DNA of 64,000 nt from Candidatus Altimarinota bacterium (GTDB lineage: Bacteria; Patescibacteriota; Gracilibacteria; UBA4473), in NCBI GenBank assembly GCA_023143095.1, contig JAGLIF010000003.1, positions 62,001-126,000 of the forward strand, in the 5' to 3' direction. Both the position numbers and the translations under genes were made by a program. The notes under the pieces were generated by a model. It was not told the DNA's origin. It ran no database searches and saw only the letters and a list, made by a program, of their open reading frames with translations. Positions within the stretch are counted from its first letter, which is position 1. Each line of letters starts with the position of its first letter. This document shows, piece by piece, positions 1 through 8,650 of this stretch.

Positions 1-1377
1 ATTGATGAGTTCAATGGAACATGTGAAAAAAAGGATTTATTATTCACTTGCAAGTATGAAAAAGCTGATAAAACTGCATCTATTGAAATTATTGCATCGT
101 TAGATGATAAATCTGCAAATCTTGATTCTTATCCTAATGACATAATTGTTACTTGGGAAAACTATTATCTAAAACAATTTAAGCGTACTTATGCCTGGAT
201 ACCAAAAAAAGATTTTTCTGCTTTATTTTTTGAACCTGAGTTTGCAGATTCTGCATCGGATAATGCAATCGTTCTTCGTTATTTTTTAGAAAAATTTGGA
301 TTCAATGCCGAAAAAATGGAGCCCTATAAAACAGAGAGAACACAACTTCCTTTGATTTATGATGATATGATGCTTCGTTTGGGATATGGAAGTTCAAAAC
401 TTATCTCTGGATTCTATGGAAAAGGACATGATGAAAATACTTTTCAGTTCATCGGCATTGACTATCTTGTTTTGTTTGGAGCGAAGATCAACTTAATTGA
501 ACGCTATATGCGTAAAGAATTATATGGAAAAGGTGTGTTTGCTCCTGCAAGTGTAGATGATTTTCAAATCGCTTGGTTAACAGATGAAAATAAAAACATG
601 GTTACTTTAACCATCTCTAATAAAAAGTCTCTCGATAAAAACACTCAATTGGCAGATATAAAACTAAAAGACTTTATTTCAAAAAAAGACTTTAATTTTT
701 TTCTAAATCTTTTTGATTATTCTGGATGTGATGTTGATCATCCTGGAAAGTGCAAATTCCAACCAGACAAAGTTAGTCCTGAAATGGAAAAAATGTTACA
801 AACATTAGAAACCCTCGCAAAAAAACAGTCAGAAATACGAGCAATTAATAATAAACTATCCGGAAGAGTTTACTCTTTATTCTCTGAAATAAAAACGGCT
901 TCAAGAACTTCTTATGACAATAAAAAATTTCTTTATGATGCTTCTGACAGTGAATTCATGAATTTAAAAACTCTTTTAGAGATTAACTATGAGGATGCTC
1001 CTCAGCCAGTAAATGATATTTGTTATGCAATTGCGATGTCTCAAGGAACCGACCCTTCTAGCGGAGATGATAATACCTTTATTATCGCATCTTGGCAGAA
1101 AGCTATTCCTCCTAAAGATCACAAAGAAGGACACATTACTGTTCAAGGAGAATATAATGAAAAAAGAACCCCTTTGAGCTTAAGTTCGTCAGATTTCCAT
1201 TGTAGCAATATTTCTGCAACTCCAAGAAAACTATTGTCCTTTTTGGGAGGGAAGGGCATTGGTCTTTACATAGATGAAAAAGGAATCCATGAAGCTTTTA
1301 ATGATTTTAGTCAAAAACCAAATAATCCTGAAATAACTGTTAAAAAAGGGATAAGACGAATAAAATCAAATAAATGA
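1..1377 (+). CDS. Hypothetical protein, 5' end outside window
   Basis: The reading frame is open from the first base, so the internal ATG at 316 is not the true start and the gene begins upstream of the window. The visible 458 residues look soluble, with no membrane segment, signal or recognisable motif. A helical, probably coiled-coil stretch lies in the middle (around the run EKMLQTLETLAKKQSEIRA). The gene ends in a TGA that overlaps the ATG of the patatin gene (ATGA), so the two are probably translationally coupled. I do not recognise the family. A role connected with the downstream phospholipase is only a guess from position. Confidence 0.75.
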   Translation: MDEFNGTCEKKDLLFTCKYEKADKTASIEIIASLDDKSANLDSYPNDIIVTWENYYLKQFKRTYAWIPKKDFSALFFEPEFADSASDNAIVLRYFLEKFGFNAEKMEPYKTERTQLPLIYDDMMLRLGYGSSKLISGFYGKGHDENTFQFIGIDYLVLFGAKINLIERYMRKELYGKGVFAPASVDDFQIAWLTDENKNMVTLTISNKKSLDKNTQLADIKLKDFISKKDFNFFLNLFDYSGCDVDHPGKCKFQPDKVSPEMEKMLQTLETLAKKQSEIRAINNKLSGRVYSLFSEIKTASRTSYDNKKFLYDASDSEFMNLKTLLEINYEDAPQPVNDICYAIAMSQGTDPSSGDDNTFIIASWQKAIPPKDHKEGHITVQGEYNEKRTPLSLSSSDFHCSNISATPRKLLSFLGGKGIGLYIDEKGIHEAFNDFSQKPNNPEITVKKGIRRIKSNK

Positions 1378-2285
1378 AAAACTATCCAAATAAAAAAAAA
1401 ATTGGATTAGCTCTCGGAAGTGGAGCTGCCCGAGGCTGTGCTCATATAGGCGTTCTAAAGGCCTTATCTAATATGGGAATAGAACCCGATATTATCTGTG
1501 GTTCTTCAATGGGAACGATTGTTGCAGCTTCTTATGCAGCAGGAAATCTTGAAAAATTAGAAAAAAAATTTTGTTCTTTTACAAAAATGCAAATTGCAAA
1601 GTTTTTACAATTTGATATATCCTTAATAAATTTTGTTAAAAAAAAACAATTAAATACCTTTTTTACAAAATATGTTTGTGATAAAGATAAAAAAATAGAG
1701 GATTTACCAAAAAGTTTTGGAGCAGTTTCAACTCTCTTCAAGACAGGAGATGAAGTATTCTTTTCTGATGGATTAGTTTTTGATGCCATATTCGCCTCTA
1801 TTGCAATGCCAGGACTCTTTGCCCCCTTTAATTACAAAGGAAAATGGCTTATCGATGGAGGACTGGTAAATCCTATTCCTATTTCACTCTGTAAAAAATT
1901 AGGAGCGGATATTGTTATTGCTGTAAATTTAAATTCTGATATTGCAGGAAAACATTTAAATAAAAAGAAAAACTCAATGACTAACAACTATATTGCAAAA
2001 AAGATTTCATCCAAAATTGAACAATATTCTAATAATTTTTTTTCTTCTCAAAAAGATAAGACACCTCCAAATTTCATCAATACTATTTTGAATTCAATTA
2101 ACATTATGCAATACAATATTGCTCTTAATAGAATGAAAATAGACAACCCTGATATAATCCTAAATCCAAAACTTTCACATATTGGATTAATGGAATTCAA
2201 TCGAGCAAAAGAAGCCATTGAAGAAGGAGAAGCTTGTGTAAATCGTATGAATTCTGAAATAAAACAGTTAACTGGAAGTATTTAG
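1374..2285 (+). CDS. Patatin-like phospholipase (RssA/NTE type)
   Basis: A 303-residue patatin-family serine hydrolase, expected to cleave acyl chains from phospholipids or lysophospholipids. The oxyanion-hole motif GSGAARG lies at residues 15-21. The nucleophile elbow GSSMG is at 43-47 with Ser45, and the catalytic Asp sits in DGG at 161-163, so the Ser-Asp dyad is complete. There is no signal peptide, which fits a cytoplasmic RssA-like enzyme. The start overlaps the stop of the preceding gene by 4 nt. The physiological substrate cannot be told from sequence. A phosphatidylserine decarboxylase-like gene lies 3 kb downstream, so two phospholipid-related genes share this segment. Confidence 0.92.
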   Translation: MKNYPNKKKIGLALGSGAARGCAHIGVLKALSNMGIEPDIICGSSMGTIVAASYAAGNLEKLEKKFCSFTKMQIAKFLQFDISLINFVKKKQLNTFFTKYVCDKDKKIEDLPKSFGAVSTLFKTGDEVFFSDGLVFDAIFASIAMPGLFAPFNYKGKWLIDGGLVNPIPISLCKKLGADIVIAVNLNSDIAGKHLNKKKNSMTNNYIAKKISSKIEQYSNNFFSSQKDKTPPNFINTILNSINIMQYNIALNRMKIDNPDIILNPKLSHIGLMEFNRAKEAIEEGEACVNRMNSEIKQLTGSI

Positions 2286-2326
2286 AACATCCATTAGACA
2301 ATACTTTAACGAAACCATTGAAAGTT

Positions 2327-2355
2327 TTGCAAAAAAAATTTGCAACTAAGTTGCG
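2327..2355 (+). promoter_or_regulatory. Candidate Fur-family operator upstream of the regulator
   Basis: Two overlapping inverted repeats lie 34-62 nt before the regulator's ATG. The first is TTGCAAA-N5-TTTGCAA (2327-2345). The second is TGCAACT-A-AGTTGCG (2341-2355), which has the 7-1-7 architecture usual for Fur/Zur/PerR boxes. A possible -10, TAGAAT, lies at 2368-2373, so bound protein would cover the -35 region. Autoregulation by the adjacent gene is an inference. Confidence 0.5.
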
Positions 2356-2388
2356 TTAATTCGTTTTTAGAATAAAGTTTTTTTAATT

Positions 2389-2775
2389 ATGAAAAATACA
2401 CCACTCAAAACCACTGTAATAGATATCCTGTCTAGCCAACGCAAACCTGTGTCTGTTCCAATCTTAATGAAGCTTCTATCTTCAAAAAAATACACGCCAA
2501 ACAAAACTACTCTCTACCGACTTCTTGGAAAAATGAAAAAAGAATCCTTAGTAGAAGAAATCTTACTGGACAGTAATCTCTCATTTTACGAACTCAAATC
2601 ACACAATCACCACCATCATTTCATGTGTGAAAAATGTAAAGCGATTCATTGTGTAATCGACAAACCATTAGAAAAAATTGTTAACCAATTGGAACATAAG
2701 CTCAAAAATAAAGGGCTGCAAATACAGTCACATCAATTTTCTTTTTCTGGATACTGTAAAAATTGCATTTCATAA
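2389..2775 (+). CDS. Fur-family metalloregulator, probably Zur-like
   Basis: A 128-residue Fur-superfamily repressor. The N-terminal half (about 8-65) is the winged helix. The dimerisation domain follows, with a His-rich metal site at 72-77 and two CxxC pairs (C80/C83 and C123/C126) that form the structural zinc site of this family. It stands 15 nt upstream of znuA and co-directional with znuACB, so zinc is the most likely co-repressor, though Fur, PerR and Zur cannot be separated from sequence alone. Palindromes in its promoter suggest autoregulation. There is no Shine-Dalgarno sequence before the ATG (tttttaattATG). Confidence 0.88.
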   Translation: MKNTPLKTTVIDILSSQRKPVSVPILMKLLSSKKYTPNKTTLYRLLGKMKKESLVEEILLDSNLSFYELKSHNHHHHFMCEKCKAIHCVIDKPLEKIVNQLEHKLKNKGLQIQSHQFSFSGYCKNCIS

Positions 2776-2790
2776 CCCTCTTTTTCCATC

Positions 2791-3738
2791 ATGAAAAAAT
2801 TTCAAATAATTTTTCTCTTCTCTTTTTTCTTAACTCTGGTTGGTTGTCAAAACTCTCCTCATAAAACAACAATTTCTGATACAACCAAATCAGAAAAAAT
2901 TTCAGTTGTAACAAGTTTCTATCCACTAGCTTTTATAACAAAACAAATTGTTGGTGAAAAAGGAGAAATTGTAAATCTTTCTGGAAGTACTGATATTCAC
3001 AAATATCGTCCAAGTCCTCAAGATATAATCAAACTCAATAAAGCTGACCTTGTGGTTATTCAAGGATCTGGACTTGAACCATGGGCGGAAGATATTTTAC
3101 CAATACTGAAGCAAAAAAATAAACACATACTCGAAATTAATCATAATCTGTCTCTTCAAAAAATGGAAAAACCAAAACATCACGATGAAAAACATGAGGA
3201 ACACCATCATGAAGGATTTGATCCCCACACTTGGCTTGATCCTGTACTTGCCCAAAATATAGTTGATATTATTACTCAGTCACTCAAAAACATTGATCCA
3301 AAAAACAAGACATATTATCGAAATAACGCAGAAAATATTAAACAACAATTTAAAGCACTCGATACAGCTTATCAAAAAACATTGTCTTCTTGTGAAAGAA
3401 ATGAGATTATTACTTCTCATGATGCCTTTGGATATCTTGCGCGACGATATGGATTCAAGGCATATTCTATCGCTGGACTTTCTACTCATGATGAACCCTC
3501 CGCTCACACATTGGCAGAATTGAAAAACGAAGCAAAGGAAGGAATTACACATATTCTTACGGAACAAAACAATATTACGCGTTTTGCAGAAACTCTTTCT
3601 GATGAAACTGGATTGCAAATGCTTCCGCTCAACACACTTGGCAGGGGAACCCTTGATCTGGAAAAAGATTTTTTTGATATTATGAACGATAATCTTCAAA
3701 CACTTAAAACCGCCCTCGGATGTCAATCATCAAAGTAA
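2791..3738 (+). CDS. znuA: Zinc ABC transporter substrate-binding lipoprotein ZnuA
   Basis: A 315-residue cluster A-I metal-binding protein. Residues 1-18 are a lipoprotein signal with the lipobox LVGC, giving lipidated Cys19. A His/Glu-rich loop at about 129-140 (KHHDEKHEEHHH) is typical of zinc-specific members. His70 and His146 (in DPHTWLDP) match known metal-ligand positions. The 3' end overlaps znuC by 19 nt, so the three transport genes form one unit behind the Fur-family regulator. A manganese role is less likely given the His-rich loop. Confidence 0.93.
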   Translation: MKKFQIIFLFSFFLTLVGCQNSPHKTTISDTTKSEKISVVTSFYPLAFITKQIVGEKGEIVNLSGSTDIHKYRPSPQDIIKLNKADLVVIQGSGLEPWAEDILPILKQKNKHILEINHNLSLQKMEKPKHHDEKHEEHHHEGFDPHTWLDPVLAQNIVDIITQSLKNIDPKNKTYYRNNAENIKQQFKALDTAYQKTLSSCERNEIITSHDAFGYLARRYGFKAYSIAGLSTHDEPSAHTLAELKNEAKEGITHILTEQNNITRFAETLSDETGLQMLPLNTLGRGTLDLEKDFFDIMNDNLQTLKTALGCQSSK

Positions 3739-4427
3739 AAAATGTCTCTGTTATTATTGAAGGAAATCTTATTCTTGACGATATTTCTTTTTCTTTGAAT
3801 AAAGGAGATTATGTAGGACTTATTGGTCCCAATGGAGCTGGGAAAACGACGCTTATAAAAACAATCCTAGGAAAAATAAAATACTCACAAGGAAGTATTC
3901 ATATCAAATCTGGTACAAAAATCGGGTATGTTCCACAAAATTATAAACTTTCTCAAGTAGTTCCTATTTCTGTCCGTGAAGTTCTTCTCATGGGCAAAAA
4001 TGCAGAATCAAAATACAGCGAAGAAGATGTTCTCAAGTTGGTAGGACTAGAAAAAGAGTTCCTTCAAAAAAACTTCCACGATCTTTCGGGAGGGCAAGCT
4101 CAAAGAGTAATTATTGCTAGATCTCTCTTTGGAAATCCAGATGTATTATTCTTTGATGAACCTTTAACTGGTGTTGATTTTGAAACAAAACTCAAACTGC
4201 ACGAGCTTCTTTCCCATCTAAACAAAACACAAGGACTAACTATTCTTTTCGTTTCTCATGAAGTGGAACACATAATTCACGCCTGCCATAAAATTTTATG
4301 TCTTCATAAAAAATTACATGAAGGCTGTCATCCCATTGATTTTATAAAAGGAAAAATAAAATGTCCTGTGATAGAAACGACCTTTAAAATGTGTCCCGTA
4401 CATCATCATCATAAAACTCAATCATGA
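3720..4427 (+). CDS. znuC: Zinc ABC transporter ATPase ZnuC
   Basis: A 235-residue ABC ATPase of the metal-uptake branch. Walker A GPNGAGKT is at 36-43, the signature LSGGQ at 122-126, and Walker B with catalytic Glu at 142-147 (VLFFDE). A C-terminal tail rich in Cys and His (MCPVHHHH) may sense or buffer zinc, which is an inference. The start lies inside znuA and the stop overlaps znuB by 4 nt (ATGA), indicating translational coupling across the whole transporter. Confidence 0.93.
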   Translation: MSIIKVKNVSVIIEGNLILDDISFSLNKGDYVGLIGPNGAGKTTLIKTILGKIKYSQGSIHIKSGTKIGYVPQNYKLSQVVPISVREVLLMGKNAESKYSEEDVLKLVGLEKEFLQKNFHDLSGGQAQRVIIARSLFGNPDVLFFDEPLTGVDFETKLKLHELLSHLNKTQGLTILFVSHEVEHIIHACHKILCLHKKLHEGCHPIDFIKGKIKCPVIETTFKMCPVHHHHKTQS

Positions 4428-5224
4428 TATTCGACTTATTAACACACGATTTCATGATTCGGGCTCTCCTTGCTGGAATCTTTACTGCTATATCTACAGC
4501 CATATTGGGAAATTTTGTTGTTGCATCTCGACAATCGATTATCTCTGATATGCTCTCTCATACAGCATTGGCAGGAGTTGGACTTGGTATCTTTTTGCAT
4601 TTATCTCCTACTCTTTTTGCCTTTATTGTTACCTTTCTTACCAGTTTTTTACTTTGGTATCTTACTCGCTCGCATAAAAGCGCACCAGAGGCTATCTCTA
4701 TGATGCTCCTCTCTGGAGGACTTGCTCTTGCACTACTATTTTCTCATGCTGCGAAAGATAATCCTATCTCTCTCGAAACCTATCTTTTTGGATCGATTTT
4801 GACTATTACACAAAACGAACTTTATTTTTTCATCATTGTGAATCTTTTTATTATTGGATTTATTACTTTTTTTTGGCGGCAACTTTTAACTCTTGTTTTT
4901 GATAAAGATTTTTTCAAAACAAAAAATCCCCACGCTGCTATTTTAGAAATTAGTTTCATGCTCCTTATTGCATCTATCGTAGGAATAGGCATGAAAATCA
5001 TCGGAGGACTTCTGATTGGTGCAATGCTAGTTATTCCAGTTTTGACAGCTCAAACCTTTTCACGCAATTTTTTTCAAAATGTAGTTTGGAGCATTATTAT
5101 AAATATATTTGGAGTTATTCTGGGAATTTTTAGTTCATTCTATTTTGATATCCCAACCAGCAGTGGAATTGTATTAAGTCTAATTTTTTTCTTTCTGTGT
5201 TCCCGTTTGTGGAAAAGAAAATAG
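4424..5224 (+). CDS. znuB: Zinc ABC transporter permease ZnuB
   Basis: A 266-residue, almost entirely hydrophobic ABC-3 family permease with about 7-8 transmembrane helices. The segment ISDMLSHTALAGVGLG is the characteristic ZnuB/MntB cytoplasmic coupling region, and the late GGLLIGAMLVIPVLTA motif is also typical. It completes znuACB as the membrane channel. The gene overlaps znuC by 4 nt and is followed by an inverted repeat that may end the operon. Confidence 0.93.
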   Translation: MIFDLLTHDFMIRALLAGIFTAISTAILGNFVVASRQSIISDMLSHTALAGVGLGIFLHLSPTLFAFIVTFLTSFLLWYLTRSHKSAPEAISMMLLSGGLALALLFSHAAKDNPISLETYLFGSILTITQNELYFFIIVNLFIIGFITFFWRQLLTLVFDKDFFKTKNPHAAILEISFMLLIASIVGIGMKIIGGLLIGAMLVIPVLTAQTFSRNFFQNVVWSIIINIFGVILGIFSSFYFDIPTSSGIVLSLIFFFLCSRLWKRK

Positions 5225-5234
5225 TATTTTTGAA

Positions 5235-5262
5235 TTCGAACTTTAAGCGCCCCAAGTTCGAA
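5235..5262 (+). terminator. Inverted repeat after znuB, possible terminator
   Basis: The 9-bp arms TTCGAACTT and AAGTTCGAA are separated by 10 nt and begin 10 nt after the znuB stop. The following bases are T-rich but broken by C, so termination efficiency is uncertain. A related sequence (TCCGAACTT...) recurs near 14570 and 28143, so it may instead belong to the dispersed repeats. Confidence 0.4.
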
Positions 5263-5360
5263 CTCTTTTTCTCAATCCTCATTTCTGCTCTCACCACTTC
5301 ATCCACTACTTTCTTCTTCATCCCTGCTCCTTCCCCTCATTCCTGCTCTCTTCTCCCTCA

Positions 5361-5378
5361 TTCCTGCGAAGGCAGGAA
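5361..5378 (+). repeat. Dispersed palindrome family A, copy 1
   Basis: Perfect hairpin TTCCTGC-GAAG-GCAGGAA in the spacer between znuB and the psd-like gene. The same 18-bp palindrome recurs at 12889-12906 and, inverted, at 35162-35179, with a variant at 14525-14542. All copies are intergenic. Confidence 0.8.
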
Positions 5379-5404
5379 CCCATTTCCCATAATTAAAAAA
5401 ATCT

Positions 5405-6451
5405 ATGGAAAAATCACAAGATTTAAAATTACAGAGCTTGGAAACTGGTAAAATCAAAGAAATGCCATTTGATGATGTTGGTCCTTTGGTAGATAATTCA
5501 AAAAAAGCCGAATTACTTCGTCAATATTTTTTACAACAATATATTTCAAAATTTTCTGGTTTTATGCTTGGGAATGACTCTATTTCAACTATTCTTTATA
5601 AAACAGGAGTTGCCAAAAAAATAAATGAGAAAATTACTGAAACTTATAAAAAGTTTGAATACTCTAATCTAAATAAAGCTTTTCATCATCGATACAACAG
5701 AGAAATTTATCCTGGAGAAAGTGAAATAGATGATCAATTTGCACAAAAAATGCTTTGTTCTCCAGCGGATTCATATTTCAATATTCGTGAAATTCAAGAC
5801 GGAAAAATAGAACTTTATTCAAAATTAGTTTTAGATTTATCTAAAATGATTGGTTCAGACAATGCTGAACTATTTTGTGACGGTGGAAAATTTTTACTTT
5901 TTACATTAAAACCTTTTCATGATCATACTATGGATTATCCTTTCAATTCATGTGTTCTTTCTGAATCAGAAGATCTTGATACCAATCGAAAAATAGTAAA
6001 TTCAACAGATTTAAATTTTACAAAATTTATTTCATCGAAAGGTCAGACAACTTTTGATGAAAATCACAGAGTCGTAACGCGTCTTTTGGCAGAAGATTTT
6101 GATGAGCAATATTTCTATGTTGAAGTTGGTGCAATAAATGTAAATTCGATAGAACAAGATAATTGCAAACTTAACGAGAAATATAACCGTGGAACTCAAA
6201 AATCTCATTTTAATTTCGGTTCTACTATCATTCTCCTATTACCCCCAAAGTTAGCTGATCAACTTTGTTTTCCATATGCATCTTTAGATGACGATACTAG
6301 CATAGAAATTCAGCGTGGAAATGTTGTTGCCATTCCTAAAAATTGTCCTACTGATAAAATCTTTTCAATTGCTAATAAAGTAGATTTGGTACTACAAGGA
6401 GAAAATAAAATTGCAAAAATCCATCGAAGGAAACACGAGAAGGATTATTAA
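5405..6451 (+). CDS. psd: Phosphatidylserine decarboxylase-like proenzyme
   Basis: A 348-residue protein whose C-terminal half matches the PSD family pattern. It shows SPAD at 119-122 (family SPaDG), an HDH cluster at 171-173 where the family has its catalytic His region, NHR near 219-221 (family NER), VEVGAINVNSI at 238-248 (family VGA..VGSI), and the self-cleavage site FGST at 270-273 with Ser272 as pyruvoyl precursor. The enzyme would form phosphatidylethanolamine. The glycine of the SPaDG motif is absent and overall divergence is high, so activity on phosphatidylserine is not certain. A phosphatidylserine synthase is not seen in the window. Confidence 0.72.
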   Translation: MEKSQDLKLQSLETGKIKEMPFDDVGPLVDNSKKAELLRQYFLQQYISKFSGFMLGNDSISTILYKTGVAKKINEKITETYKKFEYSNLNKAFHHRYNREIYPGESEIDDQFAQKMLCSPADSYFNIREIQDGKIELYSKLVLDLSKMIGSDNAELFCDGGKFLLFTLKPFHDHTMDYPFNSCVLSESEDLDTNRKIVNSTDLNFTKFISSKGQTTFDENHRVVTRLLAEDFDEQYFYVEVGAINVNSIEQDNCKLNEKYNRGTQKSHFNFGSTIILLLPPKLADQLCFPYASLDDDTSIEIQRGNVVAIPKNCPTDKIFSIANKVDLVLQGENKIAKIHRRKHEKDY

Positions 6452-6509
6452 GATTTTGAAAATAGTTTACATAGAAAGACTTCAATTCCTTTCGCAAATA
6501 CTCGTAAGC

Positions 6510-6543
6510 AAAAAACTACCCAGATAAATCTGTGTACTTTTTT
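6510..6543 (+). terminator. Bidirectional terminator between convergent genes
   Basis: A run of six A, a 10-nt arm ACTACCCAGA, loop TAAA, arm TCTGTGTACT (8 of 10 pair) and a run of six T. It lies between the psd-like gene (+) and rloB-like gene (-) and would serve both. Confidence 0.6.
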
Positions 6544-6611
6544 GCTAGCAGGACTTAGTGACCTTTATCCGAACATACTTTTTAGATAGAAAAAGTCAAA
6601 TATGAGTAGAT

Positions 6612-7292
6612 TTAAACAATCTTTAAACTATTTAAACTTTCAACTAAGTGATAAACCTTTGTTATCGGCTTTTGTTTCGCATAAACCATTTCTCCATCAG
6701 CTTTCCAATATTTTTCTAATTTCATTGCTCCTTCTGTAGCTTTTTTTTGAAAAGGCTTTAGTAGCTTATATAAATCAAGACTTTTTCCTTGTTGTTCATA
6801 GCTTTCTATTTGAAGAGCTGGGTCCAGTTTGTTTAAGTACATTGTTAATTCTTTATAGTAGTTCTTTCGTCCTACTGAACTAGTTGAATATCTGAAATGC
6901 AAAAGATACCACAACTCAAAACACTCATTTGAGTATGCAACATTAAAAGAACATTCCATACCTTTTTTCTGATTAAAAGCTTTCGCTTTATAGATTGCGT
7001 TATCAAAATTTCCATTTTCACGAGTGTCTTCATCAAAAACTACCCAAACCTCATCTCCTTCATTTTTATCTATCCCATCCTCTTTAACTTTCTTTATAGC
7101 GTAATTAACCAAACTAATTGTATTCGCACCAGTTCCTTCAATAACGATAGCTGCTTCTTTTCTACGAATCTCTTCTTCAATTTCTTGCTTGAATCCTCGA
7201 AAATAAAGAGGTTCCGTAGATTCGCCTTCACAAAAAATATAAATCTTTTTAAATTCATCTCTTGCTTCTCTTTTTCTGATAAATTTTCCCAT
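6612..7292 (-). CDS. RloB-like TOPRIM protein (AbiL-type, second component)
   Basis: A 226-residue RloB-family protein. The N-terminal CEGESTEPLYF (21-31) and the later VVFDEDTRE supply the conserved Glu and DxD of a TOPRIM-type metal site. The partner gene lies 2 nt upstream and encodes an AAA-type ATPase. This two-gene arrangement matches the RloA/RloB or AbiLi/AbiLii pairs found in restriction and phage-defence islands. The expected role is nucleic-acid cleavage triggered by the ATPase, causing abortive infection. That role is inferred from the family. Confidence 0.85.
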   Translation of the reverse strand: MGKFIRKREARDEFKKIYIFCEGESTEPLYFRGFKQEIEEEIRRKEAAIVIEGTGANTISLVNYAIKKVKEDGIDKNEGDEVWVVFDEDTRENGNFDNAIYKAKAFNQKKGMECSFNVAYSNECFELWYLLHFRYSTSSVGRKNYYKELTMYLNKLDPALQIESYEQQGKSLDLYKLLKPFQKKATEGAMKLEKYWKADGEMVYAKQKPITKVYHLVESLNSLKIV

Positions 7293-7294
7293 AT

Positions 7295-8560
7295 TTATTG
7301 TTCTGAAAAGGAATTATTAATAAAGGGCAATGCACCGTATCGTCCAGACAAATAGCGTGTTTGAAAATCACTCCCCTTTCTCTCTTTAAACTCTGCCAAA
7401 GAAAATAGACTAGCTACTCCGTATTTATCTCTTTGAGTAAACCAAAATTGATCTCTATCAATATCCTTTTCTGCCAATAATGTTACATCGTGTGTTGTAA
7501 ATATTAATTGAGCATTGTATGGATTCGTTTCTTTGGAATGAAATAAGTTAACTATAAATTTACATAAATTTGGGTGAAGGTGTTTATTTAACTCATCAAT
7601 AATTAAAATCGTTCCGTTTGTTAACGCATTAATAATTGGATACAATCCTCCAAAGAAATGAAGAGTCCCGTCAGATTCATCATCTGGTAGGAGTTTAACC
7701 GTATTAAGTACTTCCTTTTTTTTATTATATTTAAGATGAGAAAAAAGAACTGTTCTAATAAAGGGATCACTAATTTCAATACTCTTATTTTTTTTCAGTA
7801 ATTGCTTTAATTCTTCTGGTATTTTTTCTTTCTTAATTTCAAAATCAGTAATACAAAAATCGGCACGCCTAAGATAATCTATAACTTTTTCCTTAAAATC
7901 ATTATTTTTAATGGCAGTTTCTGCCGTACTAGGAATATGTCTTGCTAAAGAATCCCCATTAATAACACTGAACCCTTTTTTAAAAAAATAAACAATCTTT
8001 TCATCAACCTCTTCATTCCATTGACTAACAACGGATAAAAATAGGTATGATTTAGAAGTTCGATCTTTTAATGCTTCGTCATTTATAAAATTAGAATCAA
8101 CTTCAATAGATTGTTTCTCTCTTGAAAAAAGAACTTTTTCTGTAGTTCCCGAAAGATCAAAAAAGTTTTCTTTATCAATGGTATTATCAGCAAAAATAGA
8201 AAAATTATATCTGTAAATTTTTTCGTTTATAGAAAAAATTATTTCAAAAAAACTTGGTTTTTTTTCAAACCCCTCCTCCATTAGAAATGGACTAGCTTTT
8301 AATTTCTCTGTAACTTCAGTATTTGTAGATTTTCGTATTTTTAAATCCACGAATTTCATTGCTCTGAGCAATGTTGACTTTCCACTTGCATTTGGACCGT
8401 AAATAATTGTGGATTTCAAAAGATAATCTTCTGTTTTTTTGAGATTAAAATTATTTTGAGCATCCTTTCTTGTAGACATATGAAAATCTACCCTCTCTCT
8501 AAAACAACCAAAATTAGCCACAGAAAATTTTATAAAAGCGACATTGAGATTTTTTTTCAT
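7295..8560 (-). CDS. RloA/AbiLi-like AAA ATPase
   Basis: An SMC/OLD-like AAA_15/AAA_21 ATPase of about 421 residues. Walker A GPNASGKST is at 55-63, and the C-terminal TILIIDELNKHLHP contains Walker B followed by the D-loop-type helix of this group. I start it at 8560 (MKKNLNVAF). An in-frame ATG also exists at 8581, and a possible -10 TACAAT at 8588-8583 lies close upstream. It pairs with the RloB-like gene 2 nt downstream as a likely defence operon. The divergent membrane/MBL operon starts 90 bp away, with an 11-bp inverted repeat between them. Confidence 0.85.
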   Translation of the reverse strand: MKKNLNVAFIKFSVANFGCFRERVDFHMSTRKDAQNNFNLKKTEDYLLKSTIIYGPNASGKSTLLRAMKFVDLKIRKSTNTEVTEKLKASPFLMEEGFEKKPSFFEIIFSINEKIYRYNFSIFADNTIDKENFFDLSGTTEKVLFSREKQSIEVDSNFINDEALKDRTSKSYLFLSVVSQWNEEVDEKIVYFFKKGFSVINGDSLARHIPSTAETAIKNNDFKEKVIDYLRRADFCITDFEIKKEKIPEELKQLLKKNKSIEISDPFIRTVLFSHLKYNKKKEVLNTVKLLPDDESDGTLHFFGGLYPIINALTNGTILIIDELNKHLHPNLCKFIVNLFHSKETNPYNAQLIFTTHDVTLLAEKDIDRDQFWFTQRDKYGVASLFSLAEFKERKGSDFQTRYLSGRYGALPFINNSFSEQ

Positions 8561-8611
8561 TTTTTTAGTAATATTTATCATTATTGTACACGAAGTCACC
8601 AGAAAACAAAA

Positions 8612-8638
8612 GAAAATTGCAAAAAAATTGCAATTTTC
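8612..8638. promoter_or_regulatory. 11-bp perfect inverted repeat between divergent operons
   Basis: GAAAATTGCAA-N5-TTGCAATTTTC forms a perfect 11-bp dyad in the 90-nt gap between the RloA-like gene (-) and the membrane protein gene (+). It sits 12 nt before the ATG at 8651 and just upstream of the opposite promoter, so it could be a shared operator or a hairpin in the mRNA leader. No adjacent intact regulator is visible. Confidence 0.55.
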
Positions 8639-8650
8639 ACAAAAAAGACT

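Noticed and set aside
1372-1380. UGA recoded as glycine (Gracilibacteria-type code)
   Set aside because: ATGA stop/start overlaps at 1374, 4424, 9325, 57154 and 60711 show UGA ending real genes.
3280-3726. Minus-strand ORF of 148 codons over znuA
   Set aside because: Antisense shadow of a well-supported zinc-binding protein gene.
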